64,000 nucleotides of DNA from Cnuibacter physcomitrellae (GTDB taxonomy: Bacteria > Actinomycetota > Actinomycetes > Actinomycetales > Microbacteriaceae): the NCBI RefSeq assembly GCF_014640535.1, contig NZ_BMHD01000001.1, positions 1,180,214 to 1,244,213 of the forward strand, given 5' to 3'. The notes under the pieces are model-generated. The model made no database searches and was not told the origin of the DNA. It worked only from the letters and a program-made list of their open reading frames with translations. A program made the translations under genes and the position numbers. Of the stretch, positions 1-11,287 are shown piece by piece. The stretch's first letter is position 1. The number at the start of each line of letters is the position of its first letter.

Positions 1-1486
<1,486 letters not shown>

Positions 1487-1489
1487 GGT

Positions 1490-3304
1490 CTACTCCTCAC
1501 CATCCCAGCTCGGCGCATGGTCTTTGGCGTACTGGATGTCGCTGTTCGACACGCCCTGCGGCACCATCGGCCACACCATCGCCTCGCGCGAGACGACGAA
1601 GTCAATCACCACGGGGCGGTCGTTCGTCTCGAGGGCGAGCTTGATCGCGGCGTCGACCTCCTCCTTCTTCGTGACCCGGATGCCCAGGGCGCCGTAGGCG
1701 TCGGCCATCTTCACGAAGTCGGGGACCATCACGGTGTCGTGGCCGGTGTTGAGGTCGGTGAACGAGAACCGTCCGTCGTAGAACAGGTTCTGCCACTGCC
1801 GCACCATGCCGAGCGACGAGTTGTTGATGATCGCGACCTTGATCGGGATCTTGTTGATCGTGCAGGTGGCCAGCTCCTGGTTGGTCATCTGGAAGCAGCC
1901 GTCGCCATCGATCGCCCACACCACGCGGTTGGGTTCGCCGACCTTCGCGCCCATGGCGGCCGGAACCGCGTAGCCCATCGTCCCGGCACCGCCGGAGTTC
2001 AGCCAGGCGTGCGGACGCTCGTACTTGATGAACTGCGCCGCCCACATCTGGTGCTGGCCGACGCCGGCGGCGTACACCGCCTCCGGTCCGGTGAGCTCGC
2101 CGATGCGCTGGACCACGTACTGCGGGGCGAGGAGTCCGTCGGACGGCTCGCTGTAGCCGAGCGGGTACTCGGCCTGCAGCGCGTGCAGACGCTCCCACCA
2201 CTCGGTGAGGTCGAGGTCGGCGCCTCCCGACACGTCGGCCCAAGCGGCGAGCAGGTCGGAGAGCACCTCCTTGACGTCTCCCACGATCGGGACGTCGGCG
2301 GTGCGGATCTTGCCGATCTCAGCCGGGTCGATGTCGACGTGCACGACCTTGGCGCCGGGCGCGAAGTCGGCCGCGCGACCGGTCACGCGGTCGTCGAACC
2401 GGGCGCCGAGCGAGATGAGCAGGTCGCTCTCCTGCAGGGCGAGCACCGCGGGCACCGTGCCGTGCATGCCGGGCATGCCCAGGTGCTGCGGGTGGGAGTC
2501 GGGGAACGCGCCCCGCGCCATCAGCGTCGTGACGATCGGCGCCCCCGTCGCCTCCGCGAACGCGAGCAGCTCGGCCGACGCCTCGGCGCGGATGACGCCG
2601 CCGCCGACGTAGAGGACCGGACGGCGCGACTCGCTGAGCAGCTGCGCCGCGGCCTGGATCTGCTTGCCGTGCGCCTTGGTGATCGGCCGGTAGCCGGGCA
2701 GGTCGACCTTCGGCGGCCACACGAACGGGGCCGTGTTCTGCTGGGCGTCCTTGGTGATGTCGACGAGGACCGGGCCGGGACGGCCGGTCGTCGCGATCTG
2801 GTACGCGGCGGCGATGGCCGCCGGCACCTCCTCCGCGCGCTTGACCAGGAAGGCGTGCTTCGTGATCGGCATCGTGATGCCGACGATGTCGGCCTCCTGG
2901 AACGCGTCGGTGCCCATGAGGTGCGAGAACACCTGGCCCGTGATGGCGAGCAGGGGCACCGAGTCGAGGTAGGCGTCCGCGATCGCGGTGACGAGGTTCG
3001 TCGCTCCCGGCCCCGAGGTCGCGATGGCCACGCCGACCTCGCCGGTCGCGGCGGCGTAGCCCTCGGCCGCGTGGCCGGCGCCCTGCTCGTGCCGGACGAG
3101 GATGTGACGGATCGCATCCTGCTGCATGAGCTCGTCGTAGAAGGGGATGATCGCGCCGCCGGGGAGGCCGAAGACGTCCTTGACGCCGAGCAGCTCGAGG
3201 GTGCGGAGGACCGCGCCCGATCCGGTCAGGAGCTCCGGTCCGGTCGGCGCCGCAGGGGCCGGGATGGTCGCTCTCGGGGGCACGGGTGTGGGATCCGTGG
3301 ACAT
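1490..3304 (-). CDS. ilvB: Acetolactate synthase large (catalytic) subunit
   Basis: 604-residue ThDP-dependent enzyme condensing two pyruvates, or pyruvate with 2-oxobutyrate: the first common step of valine/leucine/isoleucine synthesis. The cofactor-activating Glu is in [15 protein letters not shown], the FAD/central domain follows, and the ThDP/Mg site is [14 protein letters not shown] in the C-terminal third. The reading frame is open to 3475, but that part lies inside ilvD. The ATG at 3304 ([10 protein letters not shown]) was chosen because it has a Shine-Dalgarno (GGAGAAAG) and leaves the usual 25-30-residue actinobacterial N-terminal extension. It starts 40 nt after ilvD. Confidence 0.97.
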   Translation of the reverse strand: MSTDPTPVPPRATIPAPAAPTGPELLTGSGAVLRTLELLGVKDVFGLPGGAIIPFYDELMQQDAIRHILVRHEQGAGHAAEGYAAATGEVGVAIATSGPGATNLVTAIADAYLDSVPLLAITGQVFSHLMGTDAFQEADIVGITMPITKHAFLVKRAEEVPAAIAAAYQIATTGRPGPVLVDITKDAQQNTAPFVWPPKVDLPGYRPITKAHGKQIQAAAQLLSESRRPVLYVGGGVIRAEASAELLAFAEATGAPIVTTLMARGAFPDSHPQHLGMPGMHGTVPAVLALQESDLLISLGARFDDRVTGRAADFAPGAKVVHVDIDPAEIGKIRTADVPIVGDVKEVLSDLLAAWADVSGGADLDLTEWWERLHALQAEYPLGYSEPSDGLLAPQYVVQRIGELTGPEAVYAAGVGQHQMWAAQFIKYERPHAWLNSGGAGTMGYAVPAAMGAKVGEPNRVVWAIDGDGCFQMTNQELATCTINKIPIKVAIINNSSLGMVRQWQNLFYDGRFSFTDLNTGHDTVMVPDFVKMADAYGALGIRVTKKEEVDAAIKLALETNDRPVVIDFVVSREAMVWPMVPQGVSNSDIQYAKDHAPSWDGEE

Positions 3305-3344
3305 GACTGTCTTTCTCCGTTGTGAAGCAGGTGGATGCGCGCAG

Positions 3345-5039
3345 CTACCCGGTGATCGCGCCTTCGGCTGCTGAATGCACGAGCTTCGAGTACTTCGCGA
3401 GGACGCCGCGGGTGTAGCGGGGAGGAAGAGGAGCCCAGCCTTCTCGGCGGGCCTCCAGCTCTGCGTCGTCGACAAGTAGGTCGATCGAGCGAGCTGCGAT
3501 ATCGACCCGAATCAGATCACCATCGCGTACGAAGGCGATCGGACCAGCGTCGACCGCTTCGGGAGCTATGTGGCCGATGCACAGGCCGGTTGTGCCGCCT
3601 GAGAATCGTCCGTCCGTCAAGAGTAGTACATCCTTGCCGAGGCCTGCACCCTTGATGGCGGCGGTGATGGCGAGCATCTCCCGCATGCCGGGGCCGCCCT
3701 TGGGGCCCTCGTAGCGGATCACGACGACGTCGCCGGCGTTGATCCGGCCCTCGGTGAGGGCGTCCATCGCGGCGCGCTCACGCTCGAACACGCGCGCGGG
3801 GCCCTCGAACACGTCGGCGTCGAAGCCGGCCGACTTCACGACCGCGCCCTCGGGGGCGAGCGAGCCGGTGAGGATGGTGAGACCGCCGCTCTTGTGGATC
3901 GGCTTGTCGAGGGGCTTCAGCACCTCGCCGTCGAGCGGGGCGATGTCCATCTCGGCGAGGTTCTCCTCGACCGTCTTGCCGGTGACGGTGAGCGCGTCGC
4001 CGTGGATGAGCCCCTCCTCGAGGAGCGCCTTCATCACGGCCGGCACGCCGCCGTGGCGGTCGACGTCGTTCATGACGTACTTGCCGAAGGGCTTGAGGTC
4101 GCCGATGTGGGGGACCTTGTCGCCGATGCGGTTGAAGTCGGCGAGCGTGAGGTCGACCTCGGCCTCGTTCGCGATCGCCAGCAGGTGCAGGACCAGGTTC
4201 GTGGAGCCGCCGAAGGCCATGCCGATGGCGATCGCGTTCTCGAGCGACTTCTTCGTGATGATGTCGCGGGTGGTGATGCCCTGGCGCAGCAGGTTGACGA
4301 CGGCCTCACCCGAGCGGTGCGCGAAGTAGTCGCGGCGTCGGTCGGCGGACGCGGGGCTCGCCGAGCCCGGGAGGCTCATGCCCATCGCCTCGGCCGCGCT
4401 GGCCATCGTGTTCGCGGTGTACATGCCGCCGCACGAGCCCTCACCGGGGGCGAACGCGCACTCGATGCGCTTGGCATCCGCCTCGCTCATCTTGCCGGCC
4501 TTGACCGCGCCGACCGCCTCGAAGGAGTCGATGATCGTGATGTCCTTCTCCGTGCCGTCAGAGAGCTTCACCCAGCCGGGGGCGATGGAGCCGGAGTAGA
4601 GGAACACGCTCGAGAGGTCGAGCCGGGCCGCGGCCATGAGCATGCCCGGGAGCGACTTGTCGCATCCCGCCAGCAGGACGGAGCCGTCGAGGCGCTCGGC
4701 CATCATGACGGTCTCGACCGAGTCGGCGATGACCTCGCGGGAGACCAGCGAGAAGTGCATGCCCTCGTGGCCCATGGAGATGCCGTCGGAGACGGAGATG
4801 GTGCCGAACTGCAGCGGGTAGCCGCCTCCGGCGAACACGCCCTCCTTCGACGCCTGCGCGAGGCGGGCGAGCGAGAGGTTGCAGGGCGTGATCTCGTTCC
4901 ACGAGCTCGCGATGCCGATCTGGGGCTTGTCCCAGTCCTCGTCGCCCATGCCGACCGCACGCAGCATCCCGCGCGAGGTGGTGGCTTCGATCCCATCGGT
5001 GACCACGCGCGAGCGCGGCTTCATATCGATTTCCGGCAT
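3345..5039 (-). CDS. ilvD: Dihydroxy-acid dehydratase
   Basis: 564-residue Fe-S dehydratase giving 2-oxoisovalerate and 3-methyl-2-oxovalerate, the third shared step of branched-chain amino-acid synthesis. Cluster-binding motifs are present: [13 protein letters not shown] and [14 protein letters not shown], with [19 protein letters not shown] near the C-terminus. First gene of the ilv operon; it has no Shine-Dalgarno, but a TAAACT box lies 6 nt upstream of the ATG. Odd: the last roughly 105 codons (3345 to about 3660) use many A/T-ending codons (CTA, GTA, GCT, ACT, GAA) and are about 62 % G+C by hand count, against about 70-73 % upstream, although the protein stays in frame and family-like. 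See findings. Confidence 0.97.
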   Translation of the reverse strand: MPEIDMKPRSRVVTDGIEATTSRGMLRAVGMGDEDWDKPQIGIASSWNEITPCNLSLARLAQASKEGVFAGGGYPLQFGTISVSDGISMGHEGMHFSLVSREVIADSVETVMMAERLDGSVLLAGCDKSLPGMLMAAARLDLSSVFLYSGSIAPGWVKLSDGTEKDITIIDSFEAVGAVKAGKMSEADAKRIECAFAPGEGSCGGMYTANTMASAAEAMGMSLPGSASPASADRRRDYFAHRSGEAVVNLLRQGITTRDIITKKSLENAIAIGMAFGGSTNLVLHLLAIANEAEVDLTLADFNRIGDKVPHIGDLKPFGKYVMNDVDRHGGVPAVMKALLEEGLIHGDALTVTGKTVEENLAEMDIAPLDGEVLKPLDKPIHKSGGLTILTGSLAPEGAVVKSAGFDADVFEGPARVFERERAAMDALTEGRINAGDVVVIRYEGPKGGPGMREMLAITAAIKGAGLGKDVLLLTDGRFSGGTTGLCIGHIAPEAVDAGPIAFVRDGDLIRVDIAARSIDLLVDDAELEARREGWAPLPPRYTRGVLAKYSKLVHSAAEGAITG

Positions 5040-5045
5040 GGTATG

Positions 5046-5051
5046 AGTTTA
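5046..5051 (-). promoter_or_regulatory. Probable -10 box of the ilvDBNC operon (leaderless)
   Basis: On the minus strand TAAACT ends 6 nt before the ilvD ATG, and no ribosome-binding site is present. This spacing puts the transcript start at or next to the A of the ATG, the hallmark of leaderless mRNA in actinobacteria. No attenuator or leader peptide fits in the 65 nt between ilvD and otsB. Confidence 0.55.
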
Positions 5052-5104
5052 GGGCCGCGTCCGACATCGGCTGCACGCGGCGAGCACCGCCCCGCCGGAG
5101 GCCG

Positions 5105-5884
5105 TCACCTCGCGGCGCGCAGCGCGGCGAGGCGGGCGAGGAGGCCTGCGACCGCGGCCGGGTCGTCGACGCGGTACGCCGCCGCCGTCTCCCCCGGGCC
5201 GACCTTGAGGCCCAGGTCGCCCTCGCCCAGGACAGCGAACCCGTCCTCGTCCGTTACGTCGTCGCCGGCGAAGAGCACGCCGGTGGCCCCGGTCGACTCG
5301 CGCAGCGTCCGGAGCGAGTCGCCCTTGCTCGTCGCCTTCACGGCGAACTCGAGCACGCCCTTGCCCTCGCGCTCGGTGAGGCCGTCGATGCCCTCGACAG
5401 CGGATCGGGCCGCGGCGCGCGCGGCGGAGGCGGCCTCGTCCGACGCACGGCGGGTGTGCACGGCGAAGCCGGCGGGCTTGCCCTCGACCCAGACCCCGTC
5501 GTGATCGGCGACGGCCGACTCGAGGGCGCGGTGCAGCGCCTCGCGTCGTCCCCGCTCGTCGTCATCGAGCTCGACGTGGACGCCGTCGTCGTCCTTCACC
5601 TCGGCGCCGTGCGAGCCGACGAGGAGCACGTGCGCGGGCGACCCCGAGACGTGCTCGAGACTCGCCATCGACCGGCCCGAGACCAGGACGACCGTGGTGT
5701 CGGGCGCGGCGACGAGAGCCTGCAGCGCCTCGTCGGCCTCGGGGAGCGCTCGCGCCTCCTCGGGCCTCGGGACGATCGGCGAGAGGGTGCCGTCGAAGTC
5801 GAGGGCGATCAGGAGGCGCTCGGTGGCGGCGAGGCGCTCGAGCGCACGGTCCAGAGCGGCCGTGTCAATGGCGTCGGTGGTCAC
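5105..5884 (-). CDS. otsB: Trehalose-6-phosphate phosphatase
   Basis: 259-residue HAD-superfamily phosphatase that releases trehalose from trehalose 6-phosphate. HAD motif I with the nucleophile Asp is LIALDFDGTLSP (about residues 25-36), motif II is VVLVSGR, and motif IV is GDDVTDEDGF. The frame stays open far upstream only as a shadow of otsA. The GTG at 5884 overlaps the otsA stop as GTGA, so translation is probably coupled. Together with OtsA it forms the two-step UDP-glucose route to trehalose, an osmolyte and envelope glycolipid precursor. Confidence 0.93.
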   Translation of the reverse strand: MTTDAIDTAALDRALERLAATERLLIALDFDGTLSPIVPRPEEARALPEADEALQALVAAPDTTVVLVSGRSMASLEHVSGSPAHVLLVGSHGAEVKDDDGVHVELDDDERGRREALHRALESAVADHDGVWVEGKPAGFAVHTRRASDEAASAARAAARSAVEGIDGLTEREGKGVLEFAVKATSKGDSLRTLRESTGATGVLFAGDDVTDEDGFAVLGEGDLGLKVGPGETAAAYRVDDPAAVAGLLARLAALRAAR

Positions 5885-7449
5885 GAGCCCGCCTCCTCGG
5901 ACGGATCCGTCGGATCCGTCGCCTCGTTGGCCGCCGGGAGCGCGAGGCTCGTGCTCGGCGCGGCCAGGGCGGCGAGGAACTCGGAGGACCAGCGCTCGAC
6001 GTCGTTCTCGGTCACGCGCTTGCGCATGGCCCGCATCCGCCGCGATCGTTCGGCCCGCGGCATCCGCATGGCGGTGAGCATGGCCTCCTTGAGGCCCTCG
6101 ATGTCGTGCGGGTTCACGCGCAGCGCGGTCTTGAGCTCGTCGGCGGCGCCGGCGAACTCGCTGAGCACGAGCACGCCGTCGTTGTCGAACCGACACGCGA
6201 CGTACTCCTTGGCCACGAGGTTCATGCCGTCGCGGAGGGCGGTGACGAGCATCACGTCGGCGGCGAGGTAGAGCGCCACCATCTCCTCGCGCGGGTATCC
6301 GTGGTGGAGGTAGCTGATCGCGGTGTGGCTGAGCGTGGAGTAGTCGCCGTTGATGCGGCCGACCTGCAGCTCGATCTCGTCGCGGAGGCGCTGGTACGTG
6401 CGGACCCGCTCGCGGCTGGGCGAGGCCACCTGCACGAGCGTGACGTCCTCGACGTCGACGGCTCCGTCGGCCAGGAGCTCGCCGAACGCCTTCAGCCGGT
6501 GGCCGATGCCCTTCGTGTAGTCGAGCCGGTCGACGCCCAGCATGACGACGTCGGGGTTGCCGAGCCCCTCCCGGATCTCCTTCGCACGGGCCTGGATGTC
6601 GGGCCGCCGGGCGAGGTCCTCGTACGACTCGGCGTCGATCGAGATGGGGAAGGCACGGGCGACGACGGTACGCACGGGCTTGTTCGGGCGCACCGCGGAG
6701 ATCCGGTGCTTCGCGCTGGCCAGCTCGCTGTCGTCGAGCGGCACGTCGATGACGGATCCCTTGGCCTGGTATCCCAGGAGGCGGCGGACCGCGCGCGAGA
6801 AGTTGCCCGCATCCGCCGTGCGCTGGAAGCCGATCACGTCGGCCCCCAGCAGCCCCTCGACGATCTGCGTGCGCCAGGGCAGCTGCGAGAAGATCCCGTA
6901 CGCGGGGAAGGGGATGTGGTTGAAGAAGCCGATCGTGAGATCGGGTCGCGCCTGACGCAGCATGCGGGGCACCAGCTGCAGCTGGTAGTCCTGCACCCAG
7001 ACCGTAGCGTCCTCCGCGGCGATCTCGGCCGCGCGCTCGGCGAACCGGCGGTTGACCGCGACGTACCTCTCCCACCACTCACGGTGGTACGCCGGCGGGG
7101 CGATCACGTCGTGGTAGAGCGGCCAGAGCGTGTCGTTGCTGAAGCCCTCGTAGTAGAGCTCCACGTCGTCGGCGCTCAGCGCCACCGGGATGATGTGGAT
7201 GCCGTCGTGCTCGAACGGCTCGAGGTGGTCGTCGACCGACCCGGTCCAGCCCACCCAGGCGCCGTCCGCGGCCCGCATCACCGGCTCGAGAGCGGTGACG
7301 AGACCGCCCGGGGAGGTGCGGAACGACGGCTCGCCCTCCGGGGTCGTGATCCGGTCGACGGGGAGGCGGTTGGCCACCACGACGAAGTCGTAGGAGCCGT
7401 CGTCCGGGCTGTCGGTGGAGGGGCGGGATGGGGCGTCGTCGTCAGGCAA
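5881..7449 (-). CDS. otsA: Trehalose-6-phosphate synthase
   Basis: 522-residue GT20 enzyme transferring glucose from UDP-glucose to glucose 6-phosphate. N-terminal FVVVANRLPVDR, GWTGS, VWVQDYQLQLVPRML, IGFFNHIPFP, GVDRLDYTKGI and LRDGMNLVAKEYVAC are all typical. The start is a TTG (MPDDDAPSRP); no later start lies before the conserved FVVVANRLP block, and the Shine-Dalgarno is weak. A TAGGGT -10-like box at 7484-7489 (minus strand) would give a leader of about 28 nt. First gene of the otsA-otsB operon, divergent from the small gene at 7533. Confidence 0.95.
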   Translation of the reverse strand: MPDDDAPSRPSTDSPDDGSYDFVVVANRLPVDRITTPEGEPSFRTSPGGLVTALEPVMRAADGAWVGWTGSVDDHLEPFEHDGIHIIPVALSADDVELYYEGFSNDTLWPLYHDVIAPPAYHREWWERYVAVNRRFAERAAEIAAEDATVWVQDYQLQLVPRMLRQARPDLTIGFFNHIPFPAYGIFSQLPWRTQIVEGLLGADVIGFQRTADAGNFSRAVRRLLGYQAKGSVIDVPLDDSELASAKHRISAVRPNKPVRTVVARAFPISIDAESYEDLARRPDIQARAKEIREGLGNPDVVMLGVDRLDYTKGIGHRLKAFGELLADGAVDVEDVTLVQVASPSRERVRTYQRLRDEIELQVGRINGDYSTLSHTAISYLHHGYPREEMVALYLAADVMLVTALRDGMNLVAKEYVACRFDNDGVLVLSEFAGAADELKTALRVNPHDIEGLKEAMLTAMRMPRAERSRRMRAMRKRVTENDVERWSSEFLAALAAPSTSLALPAANEATDPTDPSEEAGS

Positions 7450-7532
7450 GAGGGTCCGTTCCGTGCTTCCGCAATCGGCGGCAACCCTACCAGGGGGCCA
7501 TCACGGTAGCGTGGGAGGCAGGTTCGAGAGAG

Positions 7533-7739
7533 ATGGTGGGCGACGTGCGCAAGTTCCTCTTCAACGGCAGCTTCCTGGCCGCGGTGTTCGGCGCCTGGTC
7601 GGTCGTGCAGACGACCCGCAAGGGTCCTCGCGACTGGCGTGTGATCCTGATGTGGGTCAGCTGGGGCATCAGCCTCGCGCTCGCCATCGGGAGCGTCCTG
7701 CAGGACGACGAGGAGGCCCGCGCCCTCGAGGACAAGTGA
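7533..7739 (+). CDS. Small conserved membrane protein, function unknown
   Basis: 68 residues. One or two hydrophobic segments are visible (FLFNGSFLAAVFGAWSVV, residues 8-25, and VILMWVSWGISLALAIGSVL, residues 37-56), followed by an acidic tail (DDEEARALEDK). The ATG at 7533 has a GAGAGAG ribosome site directly upstream; a GTG at 7545 is an alternative start that would give VRKFLFNGSF as the N-terminus. A TAGCGT box at 7507-7512 may be its promoter. I cannot assign a family. It is divergent from otsA and convergent with the channel gene. Confidence 0.7.
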   Translation: MVGDVRKFLFNGSFLAAVFGAWSVVQTTRKGPRDWRVILMWVSWGISLALAIGSVLQDDEEARALEDK

Positions 7740-7770
7740 CCGCCGCCGTCTGACGGCACGGGCATCCGCG

Positions 7771-9009
7771 TCAGCGGATCCGTCCGTCGCGTGAGCCGTC
7801 GGCAGCGTCTCGGCCCGCGGCGTCCCGACCGGAGCCCTCGAGGTCGGACGGGTCGATCCGAGCGGTCTGGATCGGGCCGGTGAAGAGGCTGGCGCGCCCC
7901 TCGGCACCGTCGTCGCCGTGGAACAGCCCGACCGCATCCGTGTCGGTGCGACGGTGCGCGGCCTCCACGTCGACCTCGGGCTCGAGGACGTTGACGCGGG
8001 TGCGCGGCAGCGACTGCGGGCTGCTGCGGTGCAGCCACGCCACCATCTCCTCGCGGATGTGGCAGCGCAGGTCGAACAGGGTGGGCGCGTCCACCGCGGT
8101 GACGAGGATGCGCACGCGCACGAAGCCCGCCGTCGCATCCGTCACCTGCAGGACGGAGACGCGGCCGTCCCAGAGGTCGGTGCGGCGGAGGATGCGCTCG
8201 AGCTCCTCGCGCATGAGCGCCGGCGTGACCCGCCAGTCGAGGTCGAACTCCACCGAGCCGAGCAGCTCGGAGTTGCGGCGGGTCCAGTTCTCGAAGGGCT
8301 TCGTCGTGAAGTAGGTGCTGGGGAGCACGAGGCGCCGGTCGTCCCAGATGTGCACGACGACGTAGGTGAGCGTGATCTCCTCGATCCGACCCCACTCCTT
8401 CTCGACGATGACCACGTCGTCGACCCGCAGCGCGTCGCTGAACGCGATCTGCATCCCCGCGAACACGTTCGCGAGGGTCGACTGAGCGGCGAGACCCGCG
8501 ACGATCGAGACGAGCCCGGCCGACGCCAGCACGCTCGCGCCCGCCGCCCTCGCTCCCGGGAACGTGAGCAGGATCGCGCCGAGGGCGATCACCACGATGG
8601 CGGCGATGCCGAGGCGCCGGAGGATGAGCACCTGGGTGCGCGCGCGGCGTGCGACGCGGTTGTCACGACGGTCGATGCGATAGCGCTCGAGCGCGATGTC
8701 CTCGAAGAACATGAGCAGCGTGCAGGCGAACCACGCCCCCACCCCGATCGAGACGATGAGGAACCCCTGGTTCACCCCGTCGAGCAGGTCGGTCACGGGG
8801 AGGGTCGCGGCGACCGCGGTCCACAGCAGCAGCACGAGCAGGAAGAGCCGGAAGGGCACCCGCGAGCGCCGGATCAGGGCCTTCGGCCACTCCACGCGCT
8901 TCGCCGTGACCCGCAGGACGAGGGCCACCACGGCCGTGGCGACGAGGGCGAGGACGAGGGCAGCGGCGCAGGCGATGGCGAACGCGAGCCAGGTGCGGTC
9001 TCCGGTCAT
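7771..9009 (-). CDS. MscS-family mechanosensitive ion channel
   Basis: 412 residues. Five hydrophobic segments (about residues 8-32, 50-68, 84-103, 133-150 and the Gly/Ala-rich pore helix 155-180 with LASAGLVSIVAGLAAQSTLANVFAG) precede the cytoplasmic MscS beta domain, where the signature reads DALRVDDVVIVEKEWGRIEEI, and then a C-terminal alpha/beta domain. Such channels release osmolytes on hypo-osmotic shock. The last 65 residues are polar and low in complexity (DAAGRDAADGSRD). The ATG follows AAGGAAGAC. Its nearness to otsAB fits an osmotic theme, though it is not in that operon. Confidence 0.88.
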   Translation of the reverse strand: MTGDRTWLAFAIACAAALVLALVATAVVALVLRVTAKRVEWPKALIRRSRVPFRLFLLVLLLWTAVAATLPVTDLLDGVNQGFLIVSIGVGAWFACTLLMFFEDIALERYRIDRRDNRVARRARTQVLILRRLGIAAIVVIALGAILLTFPGARAAGASVLASAGLVSIVAGLAAQSTLANVFAGMQIAFSDALRVDDVVIVEKEWGRIEEITLTYVVVHIWDDRRLVLPSTYFTTKPFENWTRRNSELLGSVEFDLDWRVTPALMREELERILRRTDLWDGRVSVLQVTDATAGFVRVRILVTAVDAPTLFDLRCHIREEMVAWLHRSSPQSLPRTRVNVLEPEVDVEAAHRRTDTDAVGLFHGDDGAEGRASLFTGPIQTARIDPSDLEGSGRDAAGRDAADGSRDGRIR

Positions 9010-9193
9010 GTCTTCCTTCGCGGATCGGGGAGCCGCGCTCCGTCGGAGCGGAGCGCGACGACGGGCTGGACGAACAGACGAAATTCCAGCCTAATCAGCC
9101 TTTCGGCGACCGGCACGCGGCGTGTCCCGAACGGACAGAGGATGTTCAGGACCGACAATGGTCGGGAGGGTGGCGACGGCGGAAGGACTGCTC

Positions 9194-9664
9194 ATGATCG
9201 GCTGGAGACGACGAGCACGGGCAGCGCGCGAGGCGGCGGTGAGCCGCGAGCGCCTCTACGAGCTGGTCAGCCAGACCCTCATGGAGAACTTCGGACCGCT
9301 GGGCTCGTTCGCGATCACGCGACGCAGCGGCGCCGACACCGACGACATCTTCCACACCGTGCTCGCCGCCTCGGTGGCGCGCGACATCGTCGTCAACCTC
9401 ACCGAGCACAACATCGTGATGCAGCTCGACCCGACCGGGAAGGGCTCCGCGGCTCCCGCTCTCGCGCCGGTCGATCGTGTCCCGCTCCCCCGCCCCGTCG
9501 CGCACCTCGTCCCCGTCGACCTGCCTGCCGCAGGGTCCTCGCCCGCGGCCGCCGCCGATCCTCGCGACGACGACGCGCTGCGCGCCCTGGTCGCGCACCA
9601 CGCCGAGGTCACCGAGGCTGCCGAGCGTCACCGCACCGAGACCGCCGGCTCCGCGTCCGCCTGA
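9194..9664 (+). CDS. Hypothetical protein, basic N-terminus and Pro/Ala-rich tail
   Basis: 156 residues, not recognised. Visible parts: a basic start (MIGWRRRARAAREAAVSRER), a compact central part from about residue 20 to 85 (ELVSQTLMENFGPLGSFAI ... HNIVMQLDPTG), then a Pro/Ala-rich linker and an Asp/Ala/Glu-rich C-terminus. The ATG at 9194 was preferred to one at 9122 because GGAAGGAC lies just upstream. No signal peptide or membrane segment is seen. Stand-alone, ended by a strong hairpin at 9708-9737. Confidence 0.65.
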   Translation: MIGWRRRARAAREAAVSRERLYELVSQTLMENFGPLGSFAITRRSGADTDDIFHTVLAASVARDIVVNLTEHNIVMQLDPTGKGSAAPALAPVDRVPLPRPVAHLVPVDLPAAGSSPAAAADPRDDDALRALVAHHAEVTEAAERHRTETAGSASA

Positions 9665-9692
9665 GCCTTCGCGGCGGCGCATCGCCGTCGCT

Positions 9693-9752
9693 CGTCACGG
9701 AATACGACGAAGCCCCCGCCTCTACGCGGGGGCTTCGCCGTTTCTCGTGACG
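9693..9752. terminator. Bidirectional terminator with nested stems
   Basis: A perfect 12-bp GC-rich stem (9708-9719 with 9726-9737, 6-nt loop) sits inside a second pair, CGTCACG (9693-9699) with CGTGACG (9746-9752). It lies between the convergent genes ending at 9664 and 9784, so it can serve both. Confidence 0.8.
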
Positions 9753-9783
9753 AACGACGCGCTCCGCGCGCCGCAGACGAGCG

Positions 9784-11160
9784 TCAGCCGATCGGGGTCC
9801 AGGAGGAAGGGCCCTCGCTGCCGGCCGGGTACTCGTCGAGCGGCACGTCGTCGGCCTTCCAGGCCGCGATGACGGGCTCGAGGATGCGCCAGCCCTCCAC
9901 CGCCGAGTCGCCACGGACGCTGAGCGAGGGGTCGCCGTCGAGGATGCCGGCGAGCACCTCGCGATAGGCCAGCAGCTGTCCGTCTCCGAACGTGGCCTCG
10001 AGGGAGGCCCGCTCGAGCTCGTACGGGTCGCCCGGGCCGTTGATGTCGATCTCGAGGGCCATCGTGTCGGGAGCCAGCATGATGCGCAGCACCGTCGGCG
10101 AGTTCTCGCCCTTGAGACCGACGGGGAGCCGCTGCGCGGGCTTGAACGTGATCACGATCTCGCGGCGTCGCCGTCCGAGCGCCTTGCCGGAGCGGAGCGT
10201 GATGGGCACCCCCATCCAGCGCCACGTCTGCACCTCGACGGTGACCTCCGCGAGCGTCTCCGTCTCGCGGGAGGGGTCGACGCCCTGCTCGTCGACGTAG
10301 CTCGGCAGGGATCGGCCGTCGATGGTCCCCGCGCTGTATCGAGCGCGGCGGCTCGAGGCCTCGGGGTCGTCGCCGTAGATGTGCGTCGCGCGGAGCACGA
10401 GCTCCTTGGCGTCGCGGAGGTCGTCGGACCCGAGCGTCGAGGGCGGCTCCATGGCCAGCACCGCCATCACCTGCAGCAGGTGGCTCTGGATCATGTCGAC
10501 CATCGCGCCCGCCTTGTCGTAGTACCCCGCGCGCCCCTCGAGACCGAGCTGCTCATCGTAGACGATGTCGACGCTCGCGATGTGGTCGGAGCTCCACACG
10601 GGCTCGAAGATGCGGTTCGCGAAGCGCAGGCCCAGGATGTTGAACACCGTCGACCGGCCGAGGAAGTGGTCGACGCGGTGCACGTGGTTCTCGGGCACGA
10701 TCTTCGCCAGCTCCGCGTTGAGCTTCTCGGCGCTGGCGACGTCGAGTCCGAACGGCTTCTCGAGCGCGAGGACGAGCCCGTCGGGTCGGTCGATCGACTG
10801 CAGCGTGGTCACGCAGGCGGCGGCGACCGCGGGCGGCAGGGCGAAGTAGATGGCGGGGACGCCATCGGACCGTCCCAGCAGGGAGGACAGCTGCTGCGCA
10901 TCCGTCACGTCGGCCTTGACGTACGTGGTGCGCGCCAGGACGTCGTCGACCGCGGCACCCTTCGCGTCGACCGTGGCGAACGACTTCTTCACCAGGTCGC
11001 GCCAGTCGTCGTCGGTCCAGTCGTTGCCGCCCGCTCCGACGAGCGTGAGACGGCGCTCCGGCTGAGCGGTCAGGAGCTGGGCGAGGCCCGGCAGCAGGAG
11101 GCGTGCGGTGAGGTCTCCACTGGCTCCGAAGATGAACAGCGTCCCGACGTGTTGGCTCAT
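9784..11160 (-). CDS. Glucose-6-phosphate dehydrogenase-like protein
   Basis: 458 residues, a little shorter than classical Zwf (about 490-510). The dinucleotide-binding start is FIFGASGDLTARLLLPGL and EKPFG is intact (LVLALEKPFGLD). The substrate-site block reads HRVDHFLGRSTVFN, so the Lys of the usual DHYLGK is Arg here. No pgl, opcA, tal or tkt is nearby, unlike the usual actinobacterial pentose-phosphate cluster, so this is probably a second, divergent G6PDH-family paralogue, with glucose 6-phosphate oxidation likely but unproven. The start at 11160 (MSQHVGTLF) was chosen because TACTGT lies 7 nt upstream. Confidence 0.85.
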   Translation of the reverse strand: MSQHVGTLFIFGASGDLTARLLLPGLAQLLTAQPERRLTLVGAGGNDWTDDDWRDLVKKSFATVDAKGAAVDDVLARTTYVKADVTDAQQLSSLLGRSDGVPAIYFALPPAVAAACVTTLQSIDRPDGLVLALEKPFGLDVASAEKLNAELAKIVPENHVHRVDHFLGRSTVFNILGLRFANRIFEPVWSSDHIASVDIVYDEQLGLEGRAGYYDKAGAMVDMIQSHLLQVMAVLAMEPPSTLGSDDLRDAKELVLRATHIYGDDPEASSRRARYSAGTIDGRSLPSYVDEQGVDPSRETETLAEVTVEVQTWRWMGVPITLRSGKALGRRRREIVITFKPAQRLPVGLKGENSPTVLRIMLAPDTMALEIDINGPGDPYELERASLEATFGDGQLLAYREVLAGILDGDPSLSVRGDSAVEGWRILEPVIAAWKADDVPLDEYPAGSEGPSSWTPIG

Positions 11161-11167
11161 GGTGCAC

Positions 11168-11173
11168 ACAGTA
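11168..11173 (-). promoter_or_regulatory. Probable -10 box for the G6PDH-like gene (leaderless)
   Basis: TACTGT on the minus strand is followed by 7 nt and the ATG at 11160; there is no Shine-Dalgarno. Confidence 0.45.
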
Positions 11174-11287
11174 CAGCCCGCGCGCATCCCTGCCAGGGAG
11201 GTTGCTCGACCCTGGTGAAGACGTCGCTCGGTGGCGCCTGTGCACTTGCTGTGCGAGCGGCGCTCGGCCGGGAACGACGGGGGAAGA

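Noticed and set aside
5040-5104. Attenuator or T-box leader for the ilv operon
   Set aside because: Only 65 nt lie between otsB and ilvD, and the likely -10 box is 6 nt from the ilvD ATG, leaving no leader RNA.
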